Assembly (NCBI RefSeq): GCF_014901205.1
Contig: NZ_JACNMU010000003.1
Coordinates: forward strand, 434,001 to 498,000
Reading direction: 5' to 3'
Length of the DNA stretch: 64,000 bases
Source of the DNA: Meridianimarinicoccus sp. MJW13
GTDB taxonomy: Bacteria; Pseudomonadota; Alphaproteobacteria; Rhodobacterales; Rhodobacteraceae
Positions 17,541 to 26,172 of this stretch are shown here, piece by piece (within the stretch, counting starts at the first letter, position 1; the number at the start of each line of letters is the position of its first letter). The position numbers and the translations under genes were made by a program. Under the pieces are notes generated by a model. The model saw only the letters and a program-made list of their open reading frames with translations. It did no database searches and was not told where the DNA came from.

Positions 17541-19640
17541 ATGTTCCACTCCCTGTCGCTACGGCTGAGAATATTCCTGTTCTTCGCCTTCCTGGGCTGC
17601 GGATCACTGGCCATTCTGGCCGGCAGCCTCGCCTTCGCCGCCTCCCGCATGGATCCGGCGCACCCTATGGCCGCCCTGACCACCGGCGGCATCATGGCCG
17701 GGTTCCTGACCGCCGCCCTTGTCGCCGGAATCTGGTACCTGTTTGACGAAAACGTCGCCCGCGCCATCGAACGTCTGTCGGCCGAACTGCGCGCCCGCGC
17801 CCATGCGGATATCTCCCGCGATCTGGACGCCGCACCGGCCAAATACCTGGGCGATCTGGCCCCCGCCGCCGGCGAATTGACCAGGACCCTGTCCTCGGCC
17901 CGCACCGAGCTTGAGGAAACCGTGGCCGAGCAGACCGGCCGGCTGAAGGAACAGACCGCGCAGCTGACCGCGCTGCTGTCGGATGTGGACATGGGGCTGA
18001 TCCTGTGTTCCCCCAGCCACCAGATCGTGTTCTACAACCCGACTTCGGTGGATCTTCTGCAAGACACCGGGCGGCCCCGGCTGGACCGGATGATCTTCGA
18101 CCTGCTGCACGAACGTCCGATCCGGCGCACCTATGAAACACTGCTGAAGGCCGAACGCGGCGAACGGCACCGGGATGTGCTGGTCTCGACCGTTGGCTGT
18201 GGCCGCACCATCGCGGCGCATATGCGGCTGGTCAGCGGGGCGCTGGGAATGGGGGAAAAGCCCGGCTATGTGCTGACCCTGCGCGACGTGTCCAAGGACA
18301 TGAAGCTGCACAGCGAACGTGAACGTCTGCTGACCGAAACCATCGACTCGGTGCGCCTGCCCGCCGCGCGCCTGCAGGCGGTGCTGGACCTGATCAACGA
18401 TCCGGTCGGCGGTTTTGCCGATCACGGCGAGGCGCTGAAAGCCGAAGCCGCAGGCCTGGTCGAGGTCGTCAACACGCTGGCCGAACGCCACGATGCCAAT
18501 CAGGACACCTGGTGGCCGATGCAGGACGTGCGTGCCTCGCAGATGATCGACGCGATCCGCGGCCATCTTGGCCCCGACGCGCTGCCGCTGGACGCGCCCA
18601 GCCCCCACATCAGCCTGCGTTGCGACGGCCTGGCCCTGTCCGGCCTTCTGGCCTCGCTGATCGAAAAGATCACCGAACTGCATCTGGCAAAGGCGCTGTC
18701 GCTGACCGTCGAGATGGAGGGCCCCGGCGCCTTGATCTCGCTGCATTGGGATGGCGACGCGCTGCCGATCCCGGCGCTGCGCGAGGTTCTGGATGCGCCG
18801 CTGGAAGACGGTCCCTTCGAGATCACCGGGCAGGAGATCCTGGACCACCACAACGCCGACATCTGGCCCGAAACCACGGACACGGGGCAAGCCGCTTTGG
18901 TGCTGCCCATCGCCGAGGCGCGCGCGGTCGAGGCGCTGGGATCGCTGAAACCCGGCTACGGGCGGCCCACGGTCTTTGACTTCGATCTGCTGACCCAGGT
19001 CCGCGACGGCGCGGTGACCGGCAAGAAGCTGTCGGAACTGACCTATGTGGTCTTTGACACCGAAACCACCGGGCTCGATCCCAAGGGCGGCGACGAGATC
19101 GTGCAGATCGCCGCCGTGCGTCTGCTGAATGGCAAGCGCGTGGATGGCGAGGTGCTGGATCAGCTGGTCGATCCCAAACGTTCGATCCCGCCCAAATCCA
19201 CCGAGATTCACGGCATTACCGAGGACATGGTGCAAGGCATGCCGACCATCAAGGAGGCCGGGGCGCAGTTTCACCGCTTCTGCGAGAACGCCGTGCTGGT
19301 CGCCCACAACGCGCCCTTCGACATGGCCTTCTTCCATCGCCATGCCGACATCATCGGTGCGCCGTTCGATCACCCGGTGCTCGACACGGTGCTGCTGTCG
19401 GCGATCCTGTTCGGCCAGAACGAAGAGCACACGCTGGATGCGCTGGCCGACCGCTTCGGCGTGGTGATCCCGGCCGAGGTCCGCCACACCGCCTATGGCG
19501 ACACCGTGGCCACCGCCGAGGTGTTCCAGCGGATGCTGGCGATGCTGGAAGCGCAAGGCATGACCACCTATGACGACGTGGTCGCCGCGATGACCAAGAA
19601 CGCCCGCCTGATGCGCGAGATGAAGGCCCGCGTCGGCTGA
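17541..19640 (+). CDS. Membrane pseudo-kinase fused to a DnaQ-type 3'-5' exonuclease
   Basis: 699 residues. Two membrane helices (about 10-32 and 45-67) enclose a very short outside loop, followed by a HAMP-like linker and coiled coil (about 68-150), a PAS-like domain (about 150-250, DMGLILCSPSHQIVFYNP) and a region in the place of a histidine kinase core (about 260-480) that lacks a clear phospho-accepting His and nucleotide-binding boxes. The C-terminal 200 residues are a complete DEDDh exonuclease: FDTETTG (D506, E508), NAPFDMAFF (D594) and HTAYGD (H649, D654), like DNA polymerase III epsilon. Exonuclease catalysis looks intact; sensing input and substrate are unknown. Confidence 0.88.
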   Translation: MFHSLSLRLRIFLFFAFLGCGSLAILAGSLAFAASRMDPAHPMAALTTGGIMAGFLTAALVAGIWYLFDENVARAIERLSAELRARAHADISRDLDAAPAKYLGDLAPAAGELTRTLSSARTELEETVAEQTGRLKEQTAQLTALLSDVDMGLILCSPSHQIVFYNPTSVDLLQDTGRPRLDRMIFDLLHERPIRRTYETLLKAERGERHRDVLVSTVGCGRTIAAHMRLVSGALGMGEKPGYVLTLRDVSKDMKLHSERERLLTETIDSVRLPAARLQAVLDLINDPVGGFADHGEALKAEAAGLVEVVNTLAERHDANQDTWWPMQDVRASQMIDAIRGHLGPDALPLDAPSPHISLRCDGLALSGLLASLIEKITELHLAKALSLTVEMEGPGALISLHWDGDALPIPALREVLDAPLEDGPFEITGQEILDHHNADIWPETTDTGQAALVLPIAEARAVEALGSLKPGYGRPTVFDFDLLTQVRDGAVTGKKLSELTYVVFDTETTGLDPKGGDEIVQIAAVRLLNGKRVDGEVLDQLVDPKRSIPPKSTEIHGITEDMVQGMPTIKEAGAQFHRFCENAVLVAHNAPFDMAFFHRHADIIGAPFDHPVLDTVLLSAILFGQNEEHTLDALADRFGVVIPAEVRHTAYGDTVATAEVFQRMLAMLEAQGMTTYDDVVAAMTKNARLMREMKARVG

Positions 19641-19668
19641 GCGGACATCAGTGGTACGGACACAAACG

Positions 19669-19693
19669 GGGCGGCCTCAGGGCCGCCCTTTTT
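19669..19693 (+). terminator. Intrinsic terminator after the acetate block
   Basis: An 8-base-pair perfect stem GGGCGGCC/GGCCGCCC with a TCAG loop followed by TTTTT, 29 bases after the exonuclease stop. It closes the + strand operon against the convergent liv operon. Confidence 0.88.
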
Positions 19694-19719
19694 CGTGCCG
19701 ATCCCGGTCGGCGGCGGTG

Positions 19720-19742
19720 GGCTGCGGGCCAGCCCCGCAGCC
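19720..19742 (-). other. Hairpin downstream of livM
   Basis: A 9-base-pair perfect stem (19720-19728 with 19734-19742) with a 5-base loop, 51 bases past the livM stop on the - strand. No T-run, so its role in ending the liv transcript is uncertain. Confidence 0.4.
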
Positions 19743-19793
19743 ATACACCAGCCATACCTTTTCCAGACGCTTTCCAGCCCCGGTTTTCGGCCC

Positions 19794-20921
19794 TCAGCCG
19801 CGCTTGCCGCGCAGCCGCCCGACCACCCCTGTGGGGAAGAAATAGACGCTGAGCACGAACAGCACCCCCAGCCACAACAGCCAGCGATCCGGGTTCAGCA
19901 GGTCCGCCGCATAGGGCACATCCGCCAGCCCGGTGGCCGCGCCCGCCATCAGGTCTTTCAGGTAATTCTGTGCCAGCATCAGCACCACCGCGCCGATCAC
20001 CGCGCCATAGATCGTGCCCATGCCGCCGATCACCACCATCAGCAGGATGTCGATCATGATCTCGAAGCTCAACACCGTGTCCGGCCCCACATAGCGCAGC
20101 CAGATCGCGAACAGCGACCCCGCCAGCGCCGCGAACACCGCCGACAGAACCGTCACCCCGATGCGGTAGCTGACCACCCGATAGCCGATGGCCTCGGCCC
20201 GGAAATCATTCTCGCGGATCGCCTGCAGAACCCGTCCGAAGGGCGAGTTCACGATCCGAAGCATCAGTAGAACAAGGATCAGGGAGCCTGCAAAAACAAG
20301 GTAGTAGTTGGCGATCTTGCCGCTGATCCGGTCGCCACCGAGGGTCAGCATCGCCGGTCCCTCCTCGGTTCCGGGCGCCACCGCTTCGGGCAGCGCAATG
20401 CGCCATTCCGGCGCCTGTCCATAGGTCACCGCCGCCGTCAGTTCGCGCGGGATGCGATAGGTCAGCCCGTCCTCGCCCCCGGTCAGAACCGAAAGCTGCG
20501 AGACCAGCACCGCCACCGCCGAAGCCACCGCCAGTGTAATCATGGCAAAGAAGATCGCCCGCACCCGTAGCGAAAACAGCCCGATCACCGCCGCCAGCAG
20601 TGCCGCCCCCAGCGCCCCGGCCCCGGCGCCCATCGCCAGTGCCTCGAAGCTGCGGCCCATGTGAATCGACGCCAGCGCCACGCCGTAGGCTCCGAAGCCG
20701 AAGAAGATCGTATGGGCGAAACTGACCACGCCGGTATAGCCCAGCAGCAGATCGTAGCTGGCCACCAGCACGATGAAGACACAGATCCGCGCCGCCGTAT
20801 CCAGCGCGCGGGTGCCTTCGAACAGGAAGGGCGCAAAGGCCAGGGACAGGAATATCCCCAGCAATATCAGCGACAAGAGGACAGAACCGGGTTTGTCACC
20901 GGACAGCAACTTGACCATCAT
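19794..20921 (-). CDS. livM: Branched-chain amino acid-type ABC transporter permease (LivM)
   Basis: 375 residues with about ten membrane helices. LivM features: ASYDLLLGYTGVVSFAHTIFFG near the start, the EAA-like cytoplasmic loop FGRVLQAIRENDFRAEAIGY that contacts the ATPases, and VVIGGMGTIYGAVIGAVVL. A periplasmic insertion of about 70 residues (around 165-235) is longer than in E. coli LivM. ATG 20921 overlaps the livH stop by four bases (ATGA); a second ATG at 20918 is an alternative. Confidence 0.92.
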   Translation of the reverse strand: MMVKLLSGDKPGSVLLSLILLGIFLSLAFAPFLFEGTRALDTAARICVFIVLVASYDLLLGYTGVVSFAHTIFFGFGAYGVALASIHMGRSFEALAMGAGAGALGAALLAAVIGLFSLRVRAIFFAMITLAVASAVAVLVSQLSVLTGGEDGLTYRIPRELTAAVTYGQAPEWRIALPEAVAPGTEEGPAMLTLGGDRISGKIANYYLVFAGSLILVLLMLRIVNSPFGRVLQAIRENDFRAEAIGYRVVSYRIGVTVLSAVFAALAGSLFAIWLRYVGPDTVLSFEIMIDILLMVVIGGMGTIYGAVIGAVVLMLAQNYLKDLMAGAATGLADVPYAADLLNPDRWLLWLGVLFVLSVYFFPTGVVGRLRGKRG

Positions 20922-22048
20922 TTCGCCCTCACCACCGGCAACATGCCCTGCGGCCGCCACATCAGGATCAGCACCATCAGGCCGATGTTGGACACCAGCG
21001 CCATCTTCGGTTCCAGAAAGGCGGTGTAGTTCTGGGTCAGCCCCACCAGCAGCGCGCCGATGAAACAGCCCTCGACCGATCCCAGCCCGCCGATGATCAC
21101 CACGATGAACACCAGAACCATCAGTTCGGCGCCCATCTGGGCGGTGACGACCTCCTGGTACATGGCCCACATGACGCCGCCCAACCCGGCCAGTGCCGAA
21201 CCCGCGACGAAGACCAGCACGAAGATGCGGCTCAGGCGATAGCCCATCGCTTCGACCATTTCACCGTTCTGCACCCCGGCGCGTACGATCAGCCCGATGC
21301 GGCTGAAGCGCAGCACCAGCCCCATCAGCGCAAAGACCACCAGCCCCACGGCCACCGCCAGCAGGCGGTATTTCTCCAGCGCCGCGCCCTGCCACGTCAG
21401 CGCGCCCTTCAGGGTCTCGGGGCGGCTGAGGAATATCTCGTCCGGGCCCCAGATCACGTGGATCAACTGCTCGGCGATGATCAGCCCGCCCATGGTCACA
21501 AGGATCTGTTTCAGATGCGCGCCATAGACCGGGCGCACGATCACCCGTTCGAACACCAGCCCCATGGCCCCGGTGGCGGCCATCGCCGCCAGCACCGCCA
21601 GGGCCACGGCGGCCAGGTTCAGCCCGAGATCCGGCGCGCCGACCCAACTGGCATAGGCGAACAGCACGCTGGCCCCGACGAAGGCGCCGACCGAGATGAA
21701 GGCCCCATGGCCGAAGTTGATCACATCCATCAGCCCGAAGACCAGCGTCAGCCCCGAGGCCATCAGGAAGATCATCATCCCCATCGCCAGTCCCGACACC
21801 GTCAGGGTCAGCCAACTGGGCTGGATCGCGATGGCGGCCATGGGCAGGCCCGACCATGTGGCCGGGTCCAGCAGCGCTGCCCACCCGGCGCCCTCGGGCA
21901 GGCTGGCCTGCAGCGCCATGGCCACAAGGCCAAGGATCACCAGCCCCGGCACCAGCAGAAGCGGCACCAGCGCCGGAAAGCGGCGTCCGCCGATCCGGCG
22001 GGGCGTGGTGGCGTGGATCGCGCCCACGTCGGGGGTGCTGCTGCTCAT
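20918..22048 (-). CDS. livH: Branched-chain amino acid-type ABC transporter permease (LivH)
   Basis: 376 residues. After a polar N-terminus and a first helix, the typical LivH core appears: SGLAMGMMIFLMASGLTLVFG, DVINFGHGAFISVGAFVG, the ATPase-contact loop RAGVQNGEMVEAMGY and VVIIGGLGSVEGCFIGALLVG. It is about 80 residues longer at the N-terminus than E. coli LivH, a common feature of this permease subgroup. The start overlaps the livF stop by four bases and the gene is coupled to livM. Confidence 0.92.
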   Translation of the reverse strand: MSSSTPDVGAIHATTPRRIGGRRFPALVPLLLVPGLVILGLVAMALQASLPEGAGWAALLDPATWSGLPMAAIAIQPSWLTLTVSGLAMGMMIFLMASGLTLVFGLMDVINFGHGAFISVGAFVGASVLFAYASWVGAPDLGLNLAAVALAVLAAMAATGAMGLVFERVIVRPVYGAHLKQILVTMGGLIIAEQLIHVIWGPDEIFLSRPETLKGALTWQGAALEKYRLLAVAVGLVVFALMGLVLRFSRIGLIVRAGVQNGEMVEAMGYRLSRIFVLVFVAGSALAGLGGVMWAMYQEVVTAQMGAELMVLVFIVVIIGGLGSVEGCFIGALLVGLTQNYTAFLEPKMALVSNIGLMVLILMWRPQGMLPVVRAK

Positions 22049-23571
22049 AGGGCCTCCACGTTCAGTCCAAGGTAGCGCGCCTGCAGGTCGGGCGATCCGG
22101 CAAGTTCCGCCATCTCCCCCGCCCAGACGATGCGGCCGTCTTCCATCACCGCCGCGGTGTCGCCCAGTTCAGCGGCCACGGCGAAATTCTGTTCCACCAT
22201 CAGGATCGAGGCGCCCTGCGATTTCAGATCCTTCAGCGCGCCCGCCAGCGAAGTGACGATGGCCGGGGCAAGACCCTTGGTGGGTTCGTCGATCAGGTAC
22301 AGGCGGCGTTTCTCGATCACCGCGCGGGCCACCGACAGCATCTGTTTCTGGCCGCCCGACAGGGTGCCGGCCCGCGCCCGCCAGAATTGATCCAGCGCCG
22401 GGAATACACGGAAGATCCAGTCCAGCCGGTCGCGGCTGATCCGGCCGCTGCGGGCGGCCAGCGCCATGTTCTCCGCCACTGTCAGATCCGCGAAGATGCC
22501 CATGTCCTCGGGCACGAAACCGATGCCCGCCCGCGCAATCCGGTGCGGCCGCTGGCCCTGAATTTCCTGCCCGCCAAGGGTGATCGTGCCGGCGCGGGCG
22601 CGCCACAGCCCCATGATGGTGCGCAGCGTCGTGGTCTTTCCGGCGCCGTTGCGGCCCAGCAGCATGGTGACGCCGCCGGTGGGCACCTCAAGATCGACCC
22701 CGTGCAGGATGTGATAGCGGCCGATATCCGTGTGCACCCCGGACAGGCGCAGCAGGGCCGGGCCGCGCGGGGCCAGAATGGACGGGGTCACGGGCAGCGG
22801 CGTCTCGGGCAGCGGGGGGACCAGCGTCACGCCCGGATCCTCCGGGTCCTCCCAATAGGTGACCGGCGGTTCCACCCGGATGTGGATCGGCTGATCGTCG
22901 ACGGCGGCGGAACCAGGGTCCACGCCGTCGTCCTGGTCCTCGACCTGGTGATATTCGCTCAGGACAAGGGGGCCGGTTTCCGCGGGGATGGCGTCATCGT
23001 CAATGGCAGGCGCGTCGATGGCGTGGGGCGCATCCTCGCTCCAGTCTTCCTCCGCGTCCTGATGTTCAAGGAAGTCCGGTTCGGCGGGAACCTCGTCCTC
23101 AGCCGGGGCATCTGCGACGTCGCCGTCCTGCACTTCGGGCGCGAAACCGTCCCGTGCCTGGAACGGGTCGGGATCGGGTTCCGGATCTGCCTCCGGGCCC
23201 GGTTCGGGATCCGGTTCAAACGCGGGGTCTGACCAAGATGCGGGCTCTGGCTCCGGCGCAACCTCGGCAACAGGGTCCATGTCGGGCCATGCCTCTTCCC
23301 GCACATCCTCGGGCGCAGGCTCGGGAGCGGGCGCAACCGGGGCGGGCTCTTCCCCAGCGGCGCCAAAGGGCCGGGCGGCCAGTCGGCCGGCCTCTTGCAG
23401 CGAGGCACCGGGTTCGGGCGGTGCGAATTCCTCGCTCACCGGAGGCGGCGCTTCGGCCCTGGGCTTGGGCGCTTCGGCGGGCTGTTCGCCACGGGCGCGG
23501 GCGCGAGCAGCGTCCATGGCGGCGGCCAGGCGGTCGACCCGCAGGTTGATCTTGTCTTCGTCGTCAGACAT
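22045..23571 (-). CDS. livF: LivF-type ABC ATPase with a long acidic N-terminal extension
   Basis: 508 residues, about twice the usual LivF length. Residues ~272-508 form a standard ATPase: LLGRNGAGKTTTLRT (Walker A), LSGGQKQMLSVARAV (signature), LYLIDEPTKGLAP (Walker B) and VEQNF (switch His replaced by Gln-Asn-Phe as in LivF). Residues 1-271 are low-complexity, rich in Pro, Glu, Asp and Ala, including many PEPDP-like units, with an N-terminal basic helix (INLRVDRLAAAMDAARARAR). ATG 23571 is the only good start; it overlaps livG by eight bases. The extension is continuous with no stop or frameshift sign, so it seems real. Confidence 0.9.
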   Translation of the reverse strand: MSDDEDKINLRVDRLAAAMDAARARARGEQPAEAPKPRAEAPPPVSEEFAPPEPGASLQEAGRLAARPFGAAGEEPAPVAPAPEPAPEDVREEAWPDMDPVAEVAPEPEPASWSDPAFEPDPEPGPEADPEPDPDPFQARDGFAPEVQDGDVADAPAEDEVPAEPDFLEHQDAEEDWSEDAPHAIDAPAIDDDAIPAETGPLVLSEYHQVEDQDDGVDPGSAAVDDQPIHIRVEPPVTYWEDPEDPGVTLVPPLPETPLPVTPSILAPRGPALLRLSGVHTDIGRYHILHGVDLEVPTGGVTMLLGRNGAGKTTTLRTIMGLWRARAGTITLGGQEIQGQRPHRIARAGIGFVPEDMGIFADLTVAENMALAARSGRISRDRLDWIFRVFPALDQFWRARAGTLSGGQKQMLSVARAVIEKRRLYLIDEPTKGLAPAIVTSLAGALKDLKSQGASILMVEQNFAVAAELGDTAAVMEDGRIVWAGEMAELAGSPDLQARYLGLNVEAL

Positions 23572-24328
23572 TGGCCTGTGCCCGTCCCATATAGGCTTCC
23601 TGCACGATGGCCGAGGCCATCACGTCCCGCGGGGCGCCATCGGCCACAAGCGCGCCGTTGTGCAGCACGATGATCCGATCCGCCAGCGCACTGATGACAT
23701 CCATCTTGTGTTCCACCAGCAGGATGCACTTGCTGCGGTCCTGCGACAGCCGCCCGATCAGGTCCAGCACCACCGGCGCATCATCGGGCGACATGCCCGC
23801 GGTGGGTTCGTCGAACATGTAGACCTTGGGATCCATGGCGATCAGCATCGCCACCTCAAGCTTGCGCTGGTCGCCGTGCGGCAGTTCGCTGACCGGCTTG
23901 TCGGCCTGCACGCGCATCTGTACCTGGTCCAGCGCCTGATGCGTCATGTCGCGCATGTGATCGTCACTGTCGGCCAGCCGCAGCAAGCGTCCGCCTTTGC
24001 GCTGATGCGCCTGCACCACCAGACGGACGTTTTCATAGACCGTCAGGTCGGGAAACAGGTTGGTCAGTTGAAAGCCGCGCCCCAGTCCCATGCGCGTGCG
24101 CGTCGAGGCGGGCTTGCGGCTGATGTTGCGCCCCTCCAGCAGAACGCGCCCGCGCGTGGCCGCGATCTGTCCCGAGATCAGGTTGAAATAGGTGGTCTTT
24201 CCGGCCCCGTTGGGTCCGACGATCGCGGTCAGCTCGCCTGCCCGAAAGCCTGTGCTGATCCCGTCTACCGCCACGTGACCGCCAAACTGGACGGTCAGGT
24301 CACGGGTCTCCAATACCATATCGGCCAT
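23564..24328 (-). CDS. livG: Branched-chain amino acid-type ABC transporter ATPase (LivG)
   Basis: 254 residues with Walker A IVGPNGAGKTTYFNLISG, the Q-loop region GRGFQLTNLFPDLTVYENV, a signature region ELPHGDQRKLEVAMLI (PHGDQ in place of the usual SGGQ, as often in this family), Walker B VYMFDEPTAGMSP and the switch histidine in LLVEHKMD. ATG 24328 gives the expected start; GTG 24337 in the same frame is an alternative. It should form a heterodimer with LivF on the LivHM permease. Confidence 0.93.
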   Translation of the reverse strand: MADMVLETRDLTVQFGGHVAVDGISTGFRAGELTAIVGPNGAGKTTYFNLISGQIAATRGRVLLEGRNISRKPASTRTRMGLGRGFQLTNLFPDLTVYENVRLVVQAHQRKGGRLLRLADSDDHMRDMTHQALDQVQMRVQADKPVSELPHGDQRKLEVAMLIAMDPKVYMFDEPTAGMSPDDAPVVLDLIGRLSQDRSKCILLVEHKMDVISALADRIIVLHNGALVADGAPRDVMASAIVQEAYMGRAQANV

Positions 24329-24349
24329 TGCCGTCACTCACCCGTCCGC

Positions 24350-24382
24350 AGCGCCCCGCCGTTGCACAAGGCAGGGCGCGCT
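24350..24382 (-). other. Intercistronic hairpin between binding-protein gene and livG
   Basis: On the - strand the five-base space after the substrate-binding protein stop leads into a stem of about 11 pairs (24370-24382 with 24350-24360, two single-base bulges) and a 9-base loop. Such hairpins often protect the abundant binding-protein mRNA 3' end, giving more binding protein than membrane subunits. Confidence 0.5.
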
Positions 24383-24387
24383 ACCTG

Positions 24388-25560
24388 TCAATTGCGAACC
24401 GGGATCGGCATGTCGTCGATCGTAAGCTCACGTACCAGTTCAGGAATACCCCATTCCACGTTCTCGTCCACCTTGATCTTGAAATGATACATGGACTGCA
24501 GCGCCTGATGATCCTCGGCGCGGAAGGTCATCGTGCCCTTGGGGGTTTCCCACGACATGCCTTCCATGGCGGCGATCAGTTCCTCGGTGTCGGTAGAGCC
24601 TGCGGCCTTGATCGCCTCGACCACGGCGATGCCGGCGCTCATGCCGCCCGCGGTGAAGAAATCCGGCGGGCTGTCGTAGCGGCTGATATGTTCGGTCACC
24701 AGCCAGTCGTTCACCGGGTTCTGCGGGATTTCATAGTAGTAATAGGTCGCGCCTTCCATGCCCGGCAGTTCCTTATAGGCCTTCAGCGCCGCCAGGATGT
24801 TGCCGCCCGTGGCGATGTCGATGCCGAAGCGCGACGGCTCCATCGCGTTGATCTTGCTCATCGGGTTGCCGCCTCCGGCCCAGATGATGAACAGCTTTTT
24901 CTCGCCGTCCACGTCCTTCATGGCGTTGAAGATCCGCTCGGCGGCGGCGGTGAAATCGGTGGTGTCCGTCGGCACGAATTCCTTGTGGACCAGCGCCGCG
25001 CCGGTGCCGGTCAGTGCCTCCTCGAAGGCGGCCACGCCGTCGCGGCCAAAGGCATAGTCCTGCGCCAGCGTCGCCACGCTCACCCTCTCGCCCCCCAGCG
25101 CCACGGCATTGGCGATGGCATCCTGGCTGGAGTTGCGCGAGGTGCGGAAGATGTAGCGATTCCAGTTGGCCCCGGTGATGCTGTCGGCCACCGCTGGCTC
25201 GACGATCAGGATCTTCTCGTATTCCTCGGCCACCGGCAGCATCGCCAGCGCCACGCCGGAACTGACCGGGCCGACCGCCAGATCGACCTCGTCATCGCCA
25301 TAGGCTTCTTCCAGCAGCGCCCGACCGATGTCGGGCTTCAACTGGGTGTCCTTCTCGATCACCACGATCTTCTCGCCGTCGATTTCCATGGTGCCGCCGG
25401 TGGCGTATTCCAGACCCATCATCAGGCCCGCATGGGACTGCTTGGCATAGGCCTCGAACGGGCCGGTCTTGCCGTAGACATGGGCGATGGTGATGTCGGC
25501 GGCGGCAGGCACGGCCAGCAGCGCCGACAGGGCAACCGCGCCAAAGCGGGTGAATTTCAT
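24388..25560 (-). CDS. Liv-type ABC transporter substrate-binding protein
   Basis: 390 residues with a signal peptide (MKFTRFGAVALSALLAVPAAA). The mature protein is a type I periplasmic binding protein: ITIAHVYGKTGPFEAYAKQ, EVDLAVGPVSSGVALAMLPV, YIFRTSRNSSQDAIANAV and TLAQDYAFGRDGVAAFEEA. This subgroup includes proteins for amino acids, amides and aromatic acids, so the ligand cannot be fixed from sequence. ATG 25560 is preferred because it starts the signal peptide. It is the first gene of the operon with livG, livF, livH and livM. Confidence 0.9.
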   Translation of the reverse strand: MKFTRFGAVALSALLAVPAAADITIAHVYGKTGPFEAYAKQSHAGLMMGLEYATGGTMEIDGEKIVVIEKDTQLKPDIGRALLEEAYGDDEVDLAVGPVSSGVALAMLPVAEEYEKILIVEPAVADSITGANWNRYIFRTSRNSSQDAIANAVALGGERVSVATLAQDYAFGRDGVAAFEEALTGTGAALVHKEFVPTDTTDFTAAAERIFNAMKDVDGEKKLFIIWAGGGNPMSKINAMEPSRFGIDIATGGNILAALKAYKELPGMEGATYYYYEIPQNPVNDWLVTEHISRYDSPPDFFTAGGMSAGIAVVEAIKAAGSTDTEELIAAMEGMSWETPKGTMTFRAEDHQALQSMYHFKIKVDENVEWGIPELVRELTIDDMPIPVRN

Positions 25561-25681
25561 GGTCCAACTCCCTGAATACCGGCCCAAATGCCGGTGCATT
25601 TCCGGGAAGCCTAGGCAAGCGCAACGCCCCGATCAACCCGTTTGACGGGACGGGGCTTAACGGGACGGCGCGCGAATGCGG

Positions 25682-26095
25682 TCAGCTGGCGAAAATCCCG
25701 TCGGTGTCGGCAAAACCCTTCACCTCGATGGGATTGCCGCAGGGGTCGCGGAAGAACATGGTGCTTTGCGCGCCGGGCTGGCCTTCGAACCGGCGCGACG
25801 GCGGCAGCACGAAGTCGATCCCGGCCTCGGTCAGCCGCGCGGCCAGCGCCTCCCAGTCGGCCATCGCCAGAACCACGCCGAAATGCGGCATCGGCACCAT
25901 GTGGTCGCCCACCTTGCCGGTGTTGCGGGTTTCCAGAATCGGACCAAGATGCAGCGACAACTGATGGCCGAAGAAATTGAAATCCACCCAGGTGTCGGTG
26001 CTGCGCCCCTCTTCGGCCCCCAGCAGCCCGCCATAGAAGGCGCGGGCGTCATCCAGATCGGCCACATTGATGGCCAGGTGAAAGGGCATGGGCAT
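25682..26095 (-). CDS. VOC family (glyoxalase/bleomycin-resistance-like) protein
   Basis: 137 residues. Paired beta-alpha-beta-beta-beta modules are visible: FHLAINVADLDDARAFYGGLL in the first and FRDPCGNPIEVKGF in the second, with metal-ligand candidates His7 (FHL), His54 region (LSLHLG) and Glu (NPIEVK). These folds host lyases, dioxygenases and binding proteins, so no specific reaction is claimed. It is divergent from the sulfhydrylase-like gene, with 77 bases between the two starts. Confidence 0.8.
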   Translation of the reverse strand: MPMPFHLAINVADLDDARAFYGGLLGAEEGRSTDTWVDFNFFGHQLSLHLGPILETRNTGKVGDHMVPMPHFGVVLAMADWEALAARLTEAGIDFVLPPSRRFEGQPGAQSTMFFRDPCGNPIEVKGFADTDGIFAS

Positions 26096-26172
26096 TGCGG
26101 ACTCCTATGGCTGCTTGTCGGCGCGAAAACCTTCACTTACTGCTACTTTGGCGACACCACAGGGAGAGAGCA

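Noticed and set aside
26096-26172. SAM riboswitch upstream of the sulfhydrylase-like gene
   Set aside because: The gap is only 77 bases and I find no pairing pattern of SAM-II or SAM/SAH aptamers.
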